Part shown: positions 1-7,641 of the stretch, piece by piece | How positions within the stretch are numbered: position 1 is the stretch's first letter | How the letters are laid out: the number at the start of each line of letters is the position of its first letter | From: Methanobacteriota archaeon | Lineage (GTDB): Archaea; Thermoplasmatota; Thermoplasmata; RBG-16-68-12 | Assembly: GCA_005878415.1 (NCBI GenBank) | Contig: VBMM01000137.1 | Location: 1 to 12,586, forward strand | Length of the DNA: 12,586 bases | Direction of reading: 5' to 3' | Notes under the pieces: model-generated | What the model was told of the DNA's origin: nothing | Database searches by the model: none | What the model saw: only the letters and a program-made list of their open reading frames with translations | Program-made: the position numbers and the translations under genes

Positions 1-1
1 G

Positions 2-1219
2 AGTGGCACCTTCCCGTGGCGGGACGACCTCGAAGACGTCCACACGAACATCGAGGTCCGTCTGACGGAGACGCTCGGAGCGCTCGGCGCGAAGGTCCAC
101 ACGGCCCGCAGCCGGAACGACCAGATCGCGCTCGACGAACGGCTGTTCCTTCGAGAGGCGATCGTCTCGATCGACCGGCAGATCCTCGCGCTCCAGATGG
201 CCCTCCTCGATCTCGCGGAAGCTCACATCGCCACGCCGATGCCCGGGTACACGCACCTCCAGCGCGCGCAACCGGTCACGCTGGGCCATCACCTCCTCGC
301 GCACTTCTGGCGCCTCTCGCGCGACTACGGCCGGCTGGGAGACGCGTACGACCGCGCGAACGTCTCGCCCCTCGGAGCGGGCGCCCTCGCGGGAAGCACC
401 CTTCCCATTGATCCCGCCGTTACTGCCCGAGCCCTCGGCTTCGCCGCGCCGTTCGAGAACTCGATCGACGCGGTGAGCGACCGCGACTACTTCGCGGAGT
501 TCCTCTTCGACCTCTCGCTCCTCGCGATCCATCTCTCGTCGATCGGAGAAGAGATCGTACAGTGGGCCTCGGCGGAATTCGGATTCGTCCGTTCGACCCC
601 GGCGCTCGGATCCGGGAGCAGCCTCATGCCGCAGAAGCGGAACCCGGACGTCGCGGAGCTCGCCCGCGGAAAGGCGGGACGCGTCGTCGGAGACCTCGTA
701 TCGCTCCTGACGATCCTCAAATCGCTCCCGCTCGCATACAACCGCGATCTTCAGGAGGACAAGGCGCCGGTCTTCGACGCCGCGGACCGCGTGCTCGCCA
801 CGCTCGACGCGCTCAGCATCGCCGTCTCCGCGCTGGAGTTCGACGAGTCCCGCCTCCTGACGGCGGCATCCGATCCGCGGTTGCTCGCCGCGGACCTCGC
901 GGAGTATCTCGTCGCGCGAGGCGTCCCATTCCGCGAGGCCCACGACGCCGTGTCGGCCTATCTTGCAAAGTCCGATGGCACCGTCGATGCCGCATCGGTG
1001 CGGCAATTCGATCCGAGGTTCGCCGAGGACGTCGCCGAGATCCTCGATGTGCGCGCATCGCTCACACGCCGGACGACTCGCGGGGGACCTTCGCCCGACG
1101 CGGTGCGGGTGCAGCTCGCCCGCGCTCACGATGCGGTCGGCCTCGAGCGCTACTCGCTCTCCAAGCGCGCCGAATGCGTCGACCTCGTCGACCGCCTCCT
1201 CCAGGGGGGATCCGCATGA
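2..1219 (+). CDS. argH: Argininosuccinate lyase, 5'-truncated by window edge
   Basis: This enzyme cleaves argininosuccinate to arginine and fumarate, the last step of arginine synthesis, in the cytosol. The frame is open from base 2, so the start lies outside the window. About 405 residues are visible against a usual 450-470, so roughly 80 N-terminal residues are missing. Family blocks seen: EDVHTNIE and HTARSRNDQ (about nt 32-130), TPMPGYTHLQRAQPVT with the catalytic-region His at 254-256, and the superfamily signature GSGSSLMPQKRNPD at 614-649, whose Ser lies on the mobile catalytic loop. The TGA overlaps the lysW start as ATGA, so the two are probably translationally coupled. Its place at the head of a LysW operon points to arginine as a product of the downstream genes. 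ATG at 197 is internal and not the start. The assignment is firm. Confidence 0.97.
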   Translation, partial: SGTFPWRDDLEDVHTNIEVRLTETLGALGAKVHTARSRNDQIALDERLFLREAIVSIDRQILALQMALLDLAEAHIATPMPGYTHLQRAQPVTLGHHLLAHFWRLSRDYGRLGDAYDRANVSPLGAGALAGSTLPIDPAVTARALGFAAPFENSIDAVSDRDYFAEFLFDLSLLAIHLSSIGEEIVQWASAEFGFVRSTPALGSGSSLMPQKRNPDVAELARGKAGRVVGDLVSLLTILKSLPLAYNRDLQEDKAPVFDAADRVLATLDALSIAVSALEFDESRLLTAASDPRLLAADLAEYLVARGVPFREAHDAVSAYLAKSDGTVDAASVRQFDPRFAEDVAEILDVRASLTRRTTRGGPSPDAVRVQLARAHDAVGLERYSLSKRAECVDLVDRLLQGGSA

Positions 1220-1377
1220 CGGAGTGCCCGGAGTGCGGCCGCGCGATCCAGCGGGCCAGCCTCATCGAGGGGGAGATCTTCCCTTGCCCCGACTGCGGCC
1301 TCGAACTCGAGGTCACCTCTTTCGAGCCGTTCCGGGTCGACGTCGCGCCTCGCGAAGCCGAAGACTGGGGGGAGTAA
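1216..1377 (+). CDS. lysW: LysW amino-group carrier protein
   Basis: LysW is a small zinc-binding acidic protein. The gamma-carboxyl of its C-terminal Glu is joined to the amino group of glutamate or alpha-aminoadipate, and the protein then carries and protects the intermediate through the following steps. The 53-residue product has two zinc-knuckle pairs, CPEC (C4, C7) and CPDC (C24, C27), and ends in EDWGE, the family's diagnostic C-terminus, with Glu53 as the attachment residue. Length matches the family (about 54). The start is the ATG of the ATGA overlap with argH, and GGGGGGATC a few bases upstream supplies a purine-rich ribosome site. One base separates its TAA from the proposed argX start. 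No key residue is missing. Confidence 0.97.
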   Translation: MTECPECGRAIQRASLIEGEIFPCPDCGLELEVTSFEPFRVDVAPREAEDWGE

Positions 1378-1378
1378 C

Positions 1379-2221
1379 ACGTTCACCCTCGGACTCTTCT
1401 ACACCGTCATCCGGCCGGAGGAGAAGTGGATCCTCGAGGCCGCCGGGAACCGCGGGATCCCCGTCGAACGGCTCCACGACGAGGCCGTCACGTTCCCGCT
1501 CGTTCGGAACGGCTTCACGTCGGATCTCGTGCTGAATCGGAGCGTGAGCCACAGCCGATCGCTCTACGCCTTGCGATTCTTCGAGCACTACGGCGTCCCG
1601 ACCGTGAACGCGTACGACGTCGTCGAGGTGTGCGGCGACAAGGTCCTCGCGAGCCTGCGGCTCTCGGAGGCCGGTATCCCGACCCCGAAGACCGTCGTCG
1701 CCCTGACGCCGGAAGCGGCGCTCAAGGCCCTCGACGAGGTCGGCTATCCGGCGGTCCTGAAGCCGCCTGTGGGGTCGTGGGGCCGCCTCATGGCAAAAGT
1801 CGACGACCCGGAAGAAGCGGAGCAAATCATCGAACACAAGAGCGCTCTCGGCTCCCCGATGCACTCGATCTTCTACGTCCAGGAGTACGTCCCCAAGCCG
1901 CAGCGGGATCTGCGCGCGTTCGTCGTGGGCGACGAACTCGTCGCCGCGATGTACCGCTACTCGGACGACTGGCGGACGAACGCGTCCCGGGGCGGGATTG
2001 CGGAGGCCCTGACGCCGACGCCGGAGATGGCCGAGCTCGCGATGCGGGCGGCGTCCGCGGTCGGCGGGGGCGTGTTGGCGGTGGACCTGATGGAGTCCCC
2101 CAATGGCCTCGTGGTGCACGAGGTGAACCCGACGCCCGAGTTCAAGGCGCTCGCCGCGGCGACGGGCGTCGACGTCGCCGGCAAGATCGTGGACTACGTC
2201 GCGGAGGTCGCCCGTCGATGA
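1379..2221 (+). CDS. argX: LysW-glutamate / LysW-aminoadipate ligase (ATP-grasp), non-canonical start
   Basis: This ATP-grasp ligase joins glutamate (ArgX) or alpha-aminoadipate (LysX) to the C-terminal Glu of LysW with ATP. From 1379 the product is 280 residues, the family's usual length. It has the N-terminal segment TLGLFYTVIRPEEK, then RSVSHSRSLYALRF, the ATP-binding segment VLKPPVGSWGRL (Lys128), and the metal/substrate segment EVNPTPEFK (residues 248-256). The frame is open from 1220 but contains no ATG, GTG or TTG before the GTG at 1529. A start there would remove 50 conserved residues. ACG at 1379, four bases after GGAG (1371-1374), sits where the initiator belongs, so it is either an ACG start or an ATG lost by mutation or sequencing error. 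Substrate choice is not decided here; neighbouring argH favours glutamate, possibly with dual use. Function is secure, the start is not. Confidence 0.9.
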   Translation, partial: TFTLGLFYTVIRPEEKWILEAAGNRGIPVERLHDEAVTFPLVRNGFTSDLVLNRSVSHSRSLYALRFFEHYGVPTVNAYDVVEVCGDKVLASLRLSEAGIPTPKTVVALTPEAALKALDEVGYPAVLKPPVGSWGRLMAKVDDPEEAEQIIEHKSALGSPMHSIFYVQEYVPKPQRDLRAFVVGDELVAAMYRYSDDWRTNASRGGIAEALTPTPEMAELAMRAASAVGGGVLAVDLMESPNGLVVHEVNPTPEFKALAAATGVDVAGKIVDYVAEVARR

Positions 2222-3141
2222 ACGTCGCGATCGTCGGTGGCTCCGGATACACGGGCGGGGAGCTCCTGCGCCTCCTGATTCGCCATCCGAAGGTCGAGGT
2301 GACGCAGGTGACGTCCGATTCCCTGGCCGGCAAGGCGGTCGGCCGGGCCCATCCGAACCTCCGGAAGGTCACGGATCTCACGTTCACGCCGCACGGGGAC
2401 CTCGAGCCCTGCGACCTACTGTTCCTGGCGATGCCTCACGGCAATTCGATGGGGCGCATGCGCGAGTTCCTCGGCCGCGCGGGGAAGATCATCGACCTCA
2501 GCGCCGACTTCCGGCTGAAGGATCCGGCCCTGTACCCGGAGTACTACGGACTCGATCATCCGCAGGCGGACCTCCTGCCGAAAGCGGTGTACGGCCTCCC
2601 GGAAATCCATCGCGACGAGATCCGGGACGCGACGATCGTCGCCGGGCCCGGCTGCGTCGCCGCCGCGGCGATCCTGGCGGTCCGCCCGCTCGCGAAGGCG
2701 GGCCTCATCGACACCGAGCGGGTCGTGGTCGACGCGAAGACGGGCTCCTCGGCGGCGGGCGCGGACGGCGGACCCGCGTCCCAGCACCCGGAGCGCTCCG
2801 GCGTGATGCGGCTCTACGCCGCCACGGGCCACCGCCACACCGCGGAGATCGAACAGGAGGCCTGGCGGGTGTATCGCCAGGCGTACGGGACCGATCCGTT
2901 CGTGCGGATCGTCGTGGAGGCCTCGGGCCTCTATCGGCTCCCGGAGCCGAAGATCCTCGCCGGGACGAACTTCTGCGACGTCGGGTTCGCGCTGGACGAG
3001 CACGCCGGCCGCGTCGTCGCGGTGTCCGCGCTCGACAACCTGATGAAAGGAGCCGCGGGGAACGCGGTCCAGTGCATGAACCTCGTCGCCGGGTATCCGG
3101 AGACGATGGGACTCGAGTTCATCGGCTTGCATCCGGTCTGA
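2218..3141 (+). CDS. argC: LysW-glutamyl/aminoadipyl-phosphate reductase, with internal deletion
   Basis: The ArgC/LysY family reduces the carrier-bound acyl phosphate to the semialdehyde with NADPH. The N-terminal Rossmann motif GGSGYTGGELLR (residues 7-18), the catalytic Cys146 in AGPGC, the GHRH pair (His205, His207) and the C-terminal DNLMKGAAGNAVQ are all present. The product is only 307 residues, whereas the family is about 340-350. The shortfall falls at one place. After HTAEIEQEA (ending residue 215, nt 2862) the sequence jumps straight to WRVYRQAYGTDPF. It lacks about 40 residues that in relatives carry the conserved PH...RGI strand and the start of the next helix. The loss is in frame. 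ATG overlaps the argX stop (ATGA), with GGAGGT at 2203-2208 as ribosome site. Whether the protein is active is uncertain; the deletion may be real or an assembly collapse. lysY is the equivalent name in lysine pathways. Confidence 0.93.
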   Translation: MNVAIVGGSGYTGGELLRLLIRHPKVEVTQVTSDSLAGKAVGRAHPNLRKVTDLTFTPHGDLEPCDLLFLAMPHGNSMGRMREFLGRAGKIIDLSADFRLKDPALYPEYYGLDHPQADLLPKAVYGLPEIHRDEIRDATIVAGPGCVAAAAILAVRPLAKAGLIDTERVVVDAKTGSSAAGADGGPASQHPERSGVMRLYAATGHRHTAEIEQEAWRVYRQAYGTDPFVRIVVEASGLYRLPEPKILAGTNFCDVGFALDEHAGRVVAVSALDNLMKGAAGNAVQCMNLVAGYPETMGLEFIGLHPV

Positions 3142-3154
3142 GGTGAGGACGTCG

Positions 3155-3946
3155 ATGTTGGTCGTCAAGGTAGGCGGTGCGGAGGGGAACGGGCTCGACA
3201 ACGTGCTGATCGACCTCGCTCCACGCCGGGACTACGTCCTCGTGCACGGCGGGTCGAACGAAGTGGACCGGCTCGCGGAAGCGCTCGGCCGCCCGATCCG
3301 GTGGATCACGTCGCCGAGCGGCGTCCTGTCGCGCTACACGGACCGGGAGACGATGGAGGTCTTCACGATGGCGCTCGCGGGCAAGCTCAACACGGAGATC
3401 GTCACGCGGCTGCAGTCGCTCGGCGCGCCCGCGGTGGGCCTGAGTGGCGTCGACGGCGCCCTCCTGATGGGCCGCCGCAAGGAGGCCGTCCGGTCCGTCG
3501 ACAACGGCCGCGTGCTGCTCGTGAAGGACGATTACTCCGGGACCGTGGAGCGGGTGAACTCCGGCCTGATCCAACTGCTGTTCGACGCGGGGTACGTCCC
3601 CGTCATCTCGCCTCCGGGCGTCACGGCGCGGGGCGAGCTCATCAACGCGGACGCGGACCGGATCGCCGCGCAGGTCGCCGTTGCGATGGGGGCGGACACC
3701 CTCGTCCTCTTGACGAACGTCCCCGGCCTCCTGCGGGAGCCGAGCAATCCGTTGACCCTGATCCCCGAGGTGCCGCGCGCGCAACTGCGGACGTTCATGG
3801 ACTTCGCGTACGGACGGATGAAAAAGAAGCTGATCGCCGCGGGTGAGGCGCTTGAGGGCGGCGTGCATCGAGTCGTGATCGCCTCCTCCCGACAGCCGGA
3901 CCCCGTCGAGCGGGCGCTCGAAGGGATGGGCACGGTGATCGCGTGA
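3155..3946 (+). CDS. lysZ: LysW-linked glutamate/aminoadipate kinase
   Basis: This member of the amino-acid kinase (ArgB-like) family phosphorylates the side-chain carboxyl of the LysW-bound glutamate or aminoadipate. The product is 263 residues, near the family size. Seen in order: KVGG at residues 5-8 (phosphate binding), HGGSNEVDRLAEALG (31-45), the substrate loop SGVLSRYTD (55-63), VGLSGVDG, NADADRIAAQVA (nucleotide site, about 164-175), LLTNVPGLL, and MKKKLIAAGEAL near the C-terminus. ATG at 3155 is preferred over the in-frame GTG at 3143 because GAGGTGAG (3140-3147) then lies at normal distance upstream, and because relatives begin directly with M-x-V-V-K-V-G-G. There is a 13-nt gap after argC and a GTGA overlap with lysJ. 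No defect is seen. Confidence 0.95.
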   Translation: MLVVKVGGAEGNGLDNVLIDLAPRRDYVLVHGGSNEVDRLAEALGRPIRWITSPSGVLSRYTDRETMEVFTMALAGKLNTEIVTRLQSLGAPAVGLSGVDGALLMGRRKEAVRSVDNGRVLLVKDDYSGTVERVNSGLIQLLFDAGYVPVISPPGVTARGELINADADRIAAQVAVAMGADTLVLLTNVPGLLREPSNPLTLIPEVPRAQLRTFMDFAYGRMKKKLIAAGEALEGGVHRVVIASSRQPDPVERALEGMGTVIA

Positions 3947-5100
3947 TCACGGTCGAGGCGCGGGCCGCGGAGTTCGCGTGTTCCCCGAAACGCGCGCCGA
4001 CGTTCGCCCGCGGATCGATGGCGACCCTGTGGGACGAGGACGGCCACGAGTACATCGATTGCGGCGCCTCGTTCGGCGTGGGGAACCTCGGCCACTGCAA
4101 CCCCGCGATCGTCGATGCGATCGGCTCGCAGGCGCGGGAGCTGATTCACGTCGGCCCGGCGTTCGGGACGACCGCGAAGGAGACATTCGTCGGGAAGCTC
4201 CTCTCCGTCGCGCCGCGGAACCTGGAGCGGGTGTTCCTGAGCAACTCCGGCTCCGAAGCGGTCGAGGCCGCCATCAAGTTCGCGCGCGCGGCGACGGGCC
4301 GCACGAAGATCGTCGCGGCGATGCGCGGCTTCCACGGGCGGACGATGGGAGCCCTCAGCGCGACGTGGCGGAAGGAATTCCGGGAACCGTTCGAGCCCTT
4401 GGTCCCGGGCTTCGTGCACGTGCCCTTCAACGACGTCGACGCGCTGCGCCGCGCCGTCGATCAGGGCACCGCCGCCGTCCTCCTCGAGGCGGTCCAGGGC
4501 GAAGGCGGCGTCCACGTCGCGTCTCCGGAATACCTGCCTGCCGCCCGCGAGATCTGCGACCGTGCGGGTGCGCTCCTGATCCTCGACGAGGTCCAGACGG
4601 GCATGGGCCGCACGGGCCGCCTGTTCGCCGTCGAACGGTGGGGCGTCGAGCCCGACCTCCTCACGCTGGCGAAGTCCCTCGCGGGGGGCGTGCCGATCGG
4701 CGCGACCTTGGCGACGCAGGACGTCGAGCGCGCGTTCAAGGGCAGCCACAACTCGACGTTCGGCGGCAATCCGCTCGCCTGCGCCGCCGGCTCCGCCGCG
4801 ATCGACTACACGGTGCGGGAGCGGCTGTGGGAACGCGCCGAGCGACTCGGGGGGGACGCGATCACGAGGCTGCGCAGCCTCGACGCCCCATCGGTCCGCG
4901 AAGTCCGCGGGCTCGGGCTCATGATCGGCATCGAGCTGCGCGGCAAGTCGGCTCCGGTCCTGCAGGCGATGCAGGAGGAGGGCGTGCTCGCGATCGGCGG
5001 AGGGTCGAGCGTCGTCCGGCTCCTCCCGCCGCTCGTCATCCCAGAAGCGCAGTGGTCTCGCGCCATCGACGTGCTCGGGAGGGCCCTGACGAATGGATGA
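3943..5100 (+). CDS. lysJ: LysW-linked semialdehyde aminotransferase (ornithine/lysine forming)
   Basis: This class III PLP-dependent aminotransferase (ArgD/LysJ) converts the carrier-bound semialdehyde to LysW-ornithine or LysW-lysine, using glutamate as amino donor. The 385-residue product is full length. Key features: NSGSEA (101-106, phosphate cup), GFHGRTMG with Phe130 stacking on PLP, LILDEVQTGMGRTG with Asp215 contacting the pyridine nitrogen, and TLAKSLAGG with the PLP-binding Lys244. The GTG start overlaps the lysZ stop as GTGA. No other start lies nearby, and the next Met (residue 26) would cut into the conserved fold. Coupling to lysZ probably drives its translation, since the upstream Shine-Dalgarno match is weak. 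Nothing is missing. The alternative name is argD. Confidence 0.95.
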   Translation: MITVEARAAEFACSPKRAPTFARGSMATLWDEDGHEYIDCGASFGVGNLGHCNPAIVDAIGSQARELIHVGPAFGTTAKETFVGKLLSVAPRNLERVFLSNSGSEAVEAAIKFARAATGRTKIVAAMRGFHGRTMGALSATWRKEFREPFEPLVPGFVHVPFNDVDALRRAVDQGTAAVLLEAVQGEGGVHVASPEYLPAAREICDRAGALLILDEVQTGMGRTGRLFAVERWGVEPDLLTLAKSLAGGVPIGATLATQDVERAFKGSHNSTFGGNPLACAAGSAAIDYTVRERLWERAERLGGDAITRLRSLDAPSVREVRGLGLMIGIELRGKSAPVLQAMQEEGVLAIGGGSSVVRLLPPLVIPEAQWSRAIDVLGRALTNG

Positions 5101-6154
5101 GGTTGCGGTCCTGACGGCGCTCGTCGAGGAATATAGTCCCTCAGGACACGAAGGCGACGCTGTGCAGCGGTTCATCCAAGTGGCGCGGTCCCTGGGCTTC
5201 ACCGCCCACGCGGACGCCGCGGGAAACGGAATCGCCCGGATCGGCAACGGCCGTCCCTCCATCCTGTTCCTCGGACACATCGACACGGTGGAAGGAAGGC
5301 TTCCCGTCCGACTCGACGGCGGCCGCCTCCACGGGCGCGGCGCGTGTGACGCGAAGGGGGCGCTCGCGGCCGCACTCGTGGCCGCCCACCGCCACGACGG
5401 CCCGGGAGAGATCGTTGTCGTTGGCGCAGTCGGTGAGGAGCGCGATTCGTGGGGCACCCGCCATCTCCTCCCTCGCACTCGCCCCGACTTCCTCATCGTC
5501 GGCGAGCCGAGCGGGTGGGATGGCGTCACGATCGGCTACAAGGGGAACCTGAGCCTCGTCCTCCGGCTCGACGGCGAGCGGGCCCATCTTTCGTCCCCCG
5601 CCGCGACGACGGTCGAGACAGGCCTTACGTTCATCGAACGCCTTCGAGGGTTCTGCGACGCACACGCAGGCCCGACTCCATTCCATTCGCTGACGATGAA
5701 GACGCGATCGATCAACACGACCCAAGAGGGCAGCGCGGAACACGTGGAGATCGGCCTGAACCTTCGGCTCCCGCCTGGCATCGACGTCGACGATGTCTTA
5801 TCCTTCATCGACGGAAACCGCGGCGCAATCGAGTGGGAGACCGTTGACGCGTCCAAGGCCATCGAGGTCGACTCGCGGAACGACGTCGTGCGGGCCCTTT
5901 GTGCGGGGATCCGGAAGCAGGGATCGCGCCCCACGCTCCTCCGGAAGCTCGGGACGTCGGACCTCAACCTCGCCGCACCCGCATGGGGATGCCCGGCCGC
6001 CGCGTACGGGCCCGGGGATTCGCATCTCGACCACACGGACGGGGAGAACGTGGACGTCGGCGAGTTACGACGCTCCATCGAGGTCCTGCGAGAGGCGTTC
6101 TCGTTCCTCACGGTCGAGGATCGGATCGGCCTACGCCTGGCCACCGCTGAATAG
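5093..6154 (+). CDS. lysK: LysW-ornithine/lysine carboxypeptidase, M20 family
   Basis: This zinc- or cobalt-dependent M20 peptidase releases ornithine (or lysine) from LysW, regenerating the carrier. The product is 353 residues. The M20 blocks are intact: GHIDTVEG (His62, Asp64), GRGACDAKG (Asp86, bridging metal ligand), GAVGEERDSWG (Glu115/Glu116, catalytic base and ligand), VGEPSG (Glu138) and GPGDSHLDHTDGE (His314). ATG at 5093 overlaps lysJ by 8 nt and has GGGAGGG at 5077-5083 as a good ribosome site. It is the last gene of the operon. Its 3' end overlaps the convergent GH47 gene by 47 bp and no terminator is visible, so transcripts may run antisense into that gene. In arginine naming it would be argE-like. 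Confidence 0.94.
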   Translation: MDEVAVLTALVEEYSPSGHEGDAVQRFIQVARSLGFTAHADAAGNGIARIGNGRPSILFLGHIDTVEGRLPVRLDGGRLHGRGACDAKGALAAALVAAHRHDGPGEIVVVGAVGEERDSWGTRHLLPRTRPDFLIVGEPSGWDGVTIGYKGNLSLVLRLDGERAHLSSPAATTVETGLTFIERLRGFCDAHAGPTPFHSLTMKTRSINTTQEGSAEHVEIGLNLRLPPGIDVDDVLSFIDGNRGAIEWETVDASKAIEVDSRNDVVRALCAGIRKQGSRPTLLRKLGTSDLNLAAPAWGCPAAAYGPGDSHLDHTDGENVDVGELRRSIEVLREAFSFLTVEDRIGLRLATAE

Positions 6155-7421
6155 GATGCGCCTCGGTGGTGAAGACCACCTTCCGGAAGTCGAGCGTCTC
6201 CGGCGGGGCGAACAGCAGATAGAAATATTTCAGGGTCTCCGAGAGGCAGAAGCTGTGCATCTCGTCGGACCGCTCCTTCGTCACGACATCCCGGAGCGAG
6301 GCGTACCCGACCTCCGACCGGCAGTACCGGACGAAGCTCTCGAAGAGCGCCTCGCCCATCTCCCGGTACCGCGGATCGCCCGTGAGCTGGTACAGATAGT
6401 ACGTCGATTCGGCGACCTCGGGCCGCAGCGGGTACGCGCCGTTCACGATTCGCTTCGTCCGATAGTCGAACCGCTCCGGCTCGATGCCGTGCATCATCCA
6501 CATCTTGTAGCACGAGTCGTAGAGGCGTCTCGCGCGGTCGATGTCTCCCGACAGCGCGAGGACCGCGGGGAAGAACGCGTCGAGGGCCCCGAACACGGTC
6601 GCGGTCGGCTCGCCGGTCAACATGTCCGCGTGGCGATACCACAGCTCCGCGCCGTCGTCGTCCGCGAGGTACCGCTGGATCGCAGCGATCGACGGGAGCC
6701 ACATCCGTCGGCAGTCCAAATCGCCGAAGGCGACCCAGCCCTTGAGCAGGTACTCGTAGTACGAGTCGATGCACGCGCTGACGTGACTGTCCCGGTCCGT
6801 CCACTCGCCCGTCTCCGCGTCAATCCCCTGGCCGACGAGGCCGATCGACGAGCGGCGGTTGTAGACCTCGAGGAGCGCGCGCTTCGCGGTCTCGTAGAAC
6901 CGGCCGTCCTTCGTGTGCCGGCTCAAGCTGCCGAACTCGAGCAGGAGAGTGCCCGCCTCCGCGGGGTTCGTCTCGGGCCCCTTCACGGCACCGGTGCGGA
7001 GGTTCACGAAACGGTACGGGAGGCCGGTCGGCGAGCCGAAGGCGGGCAACAGTCGCGTTCCGAGGTCCCTGGCGAGATCGAGGAGGCGTTGGTCCCGCGT
7101 CAGCTCGTAGCTCGCGAGGAGACCGCCGAGCAGCCGGATCGTGATCTCGAACGTGCTGACGTCGATGTCACGATCGAACTCGATGCGCTCGGAGATCAAC
7201 GTCCGCGCGTCCCGGGCTTCGGCGTCCAGGCCCATGAGGATCATCGTGTCGAGCGAGTCGACCGGAGTCGTGAGCAGGGGCTGCGCGTACCAGTCGCGAT
7301 ACGATCGCGAGAGGGGCCGCAGGTCGTCGTGGCCCCACGCGTATTGGCGGTAGCCATGCCACGCGTGCCGGAACTCAGACTTGACGCGCTCCGCCAACCG
7401 CGCCGCGTCCGCCTCGCCCAC
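6108..7421 (-). CDS. Glycoside hydrolase family 47 alpha-mannosidase
   Basis: GH47 enzymes are inverting, calcium-dependent alpha-1,2-mannosidases, known mainly from eukaryotic N-glycan trimming and some bacteria. The 437-residue product aligns from end to end with human ER mannosidase I as recalled: HAWHGYRQYAWGHDDLRPLS (19-38), DSLDTMILMGL, FEITIRLLGGLL with Glu92 (matches general acid Glu330), DSYYEYLLKGW with Asp219 (matches Asp463), LRPEVAES with Glu335 (matches Glu599), and TTEAHP with Thr419 (matches calcium ligand Thr688). All catalytic residues are present. GTG at 7421 (or the adjacent GTG at 7424) is chosen because GGAAGG is just upstream and a TATA-like box lies 43 nt back. The frame stays open further upstream, but that stretch has no family similarity. 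There is no signal peptide or membrane segment, so the enzyme looks cytosolic, which is odd for this family. No glycan genes adjoin it. Confidence 0.93.
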   Translation of the reverse strand: MGEADAARLAERVKSEFRHAWHGYRQYAWGHDDLRPLSRSYRDWYAQPLLTTPVDSLDTMILMGLDAEARDARTLISERIEFDRDIDVSTFEITIRLLGGLLASYELTRDQRLLDLARDLGTRLLPAFGSPTGLPYRFVNLRTGAVKGPETNPAEAGTLLLEFGSLSRHTKDGRFYETAKRALLEVYNRRSSIGLVGQGIDAETGEWTDRDSHVSACIDSYYEYLLKGWVAFGDLDCRRMWLPSIAAIQRYLADDDGAELWYRHADMLTGEPTATVFGALDAFFPAVLALSGDIDRARRLYDSCYKMWMMHGIEPERFDYRTKRIVNGAYPLRPEVAESTYYLYQLTGDPRYREMGEALFESFVRYCRSEVGYASLRDVVTKERSDEMHSFCLSETLKYFYLLFAPPETLDFRKVVFTTEAHPIQRWPGVGRSDPRP

Positions 7422-7460
7422 CACGGCCTTCCGGTCCCGACCTCCGCATCGGCTCTCGGG

Positions 7461-7468
7461 AAATAAAG
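7461..7468 (-). promoter_or_regulatory. TATA-like box of the GH47 gene
   Basis: On the minus strand CTTTATTT stands out in very GC-rich DNA. Its centre is about 43 nt upstream of the GTG at 7421. Archaeal TATA boxes sit about 26 nt before the transcription start, which would put the start near 7438 and give a leader of about 17 nt containing GGAAGG. This is inference from spacing and composition. Confidence 0.5.
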
Positions 7469-7641
7469 CGGCGGGTGCGCATCGCTCCCATCGGGCCGCC
7501 GATCGAGGGATGCGGTTGTACCACGGGCGGTGGACTCCGTGTACGTAGGTTCCTAGTGGCACGCCGGCGCAAGGAAGGCAACGGCATCTTGTGACAACCT
7601 GCCGGTGGCCCGGCGGGTCATTGTCGCGTCGCAGGGGCGTC

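Noticed and set aside
3143..3154. GTG 3143 as the lysZ start
   Set aside because: It would place the ribosome site GAGGTGAG over the start itself, and it adds four residues that relatives lack.
3532..5529. Long open frame on the minus strand (665 codons) opposite lysZ, lysJ and lysK
   Set aside because: It is antisense to three well-supported genes, has no recognisable domain, and long spurious frames are common in DNA this GC-rich.
7598..7617. Hairpin CCTGCCGG / CCGGCGGG upstream of the small basic protein
   Set aside because: Eight pairs with one G-T pair and no T-run; GC-rich DNA gives such stems often, and no riboswitch or RNA family is recognised.
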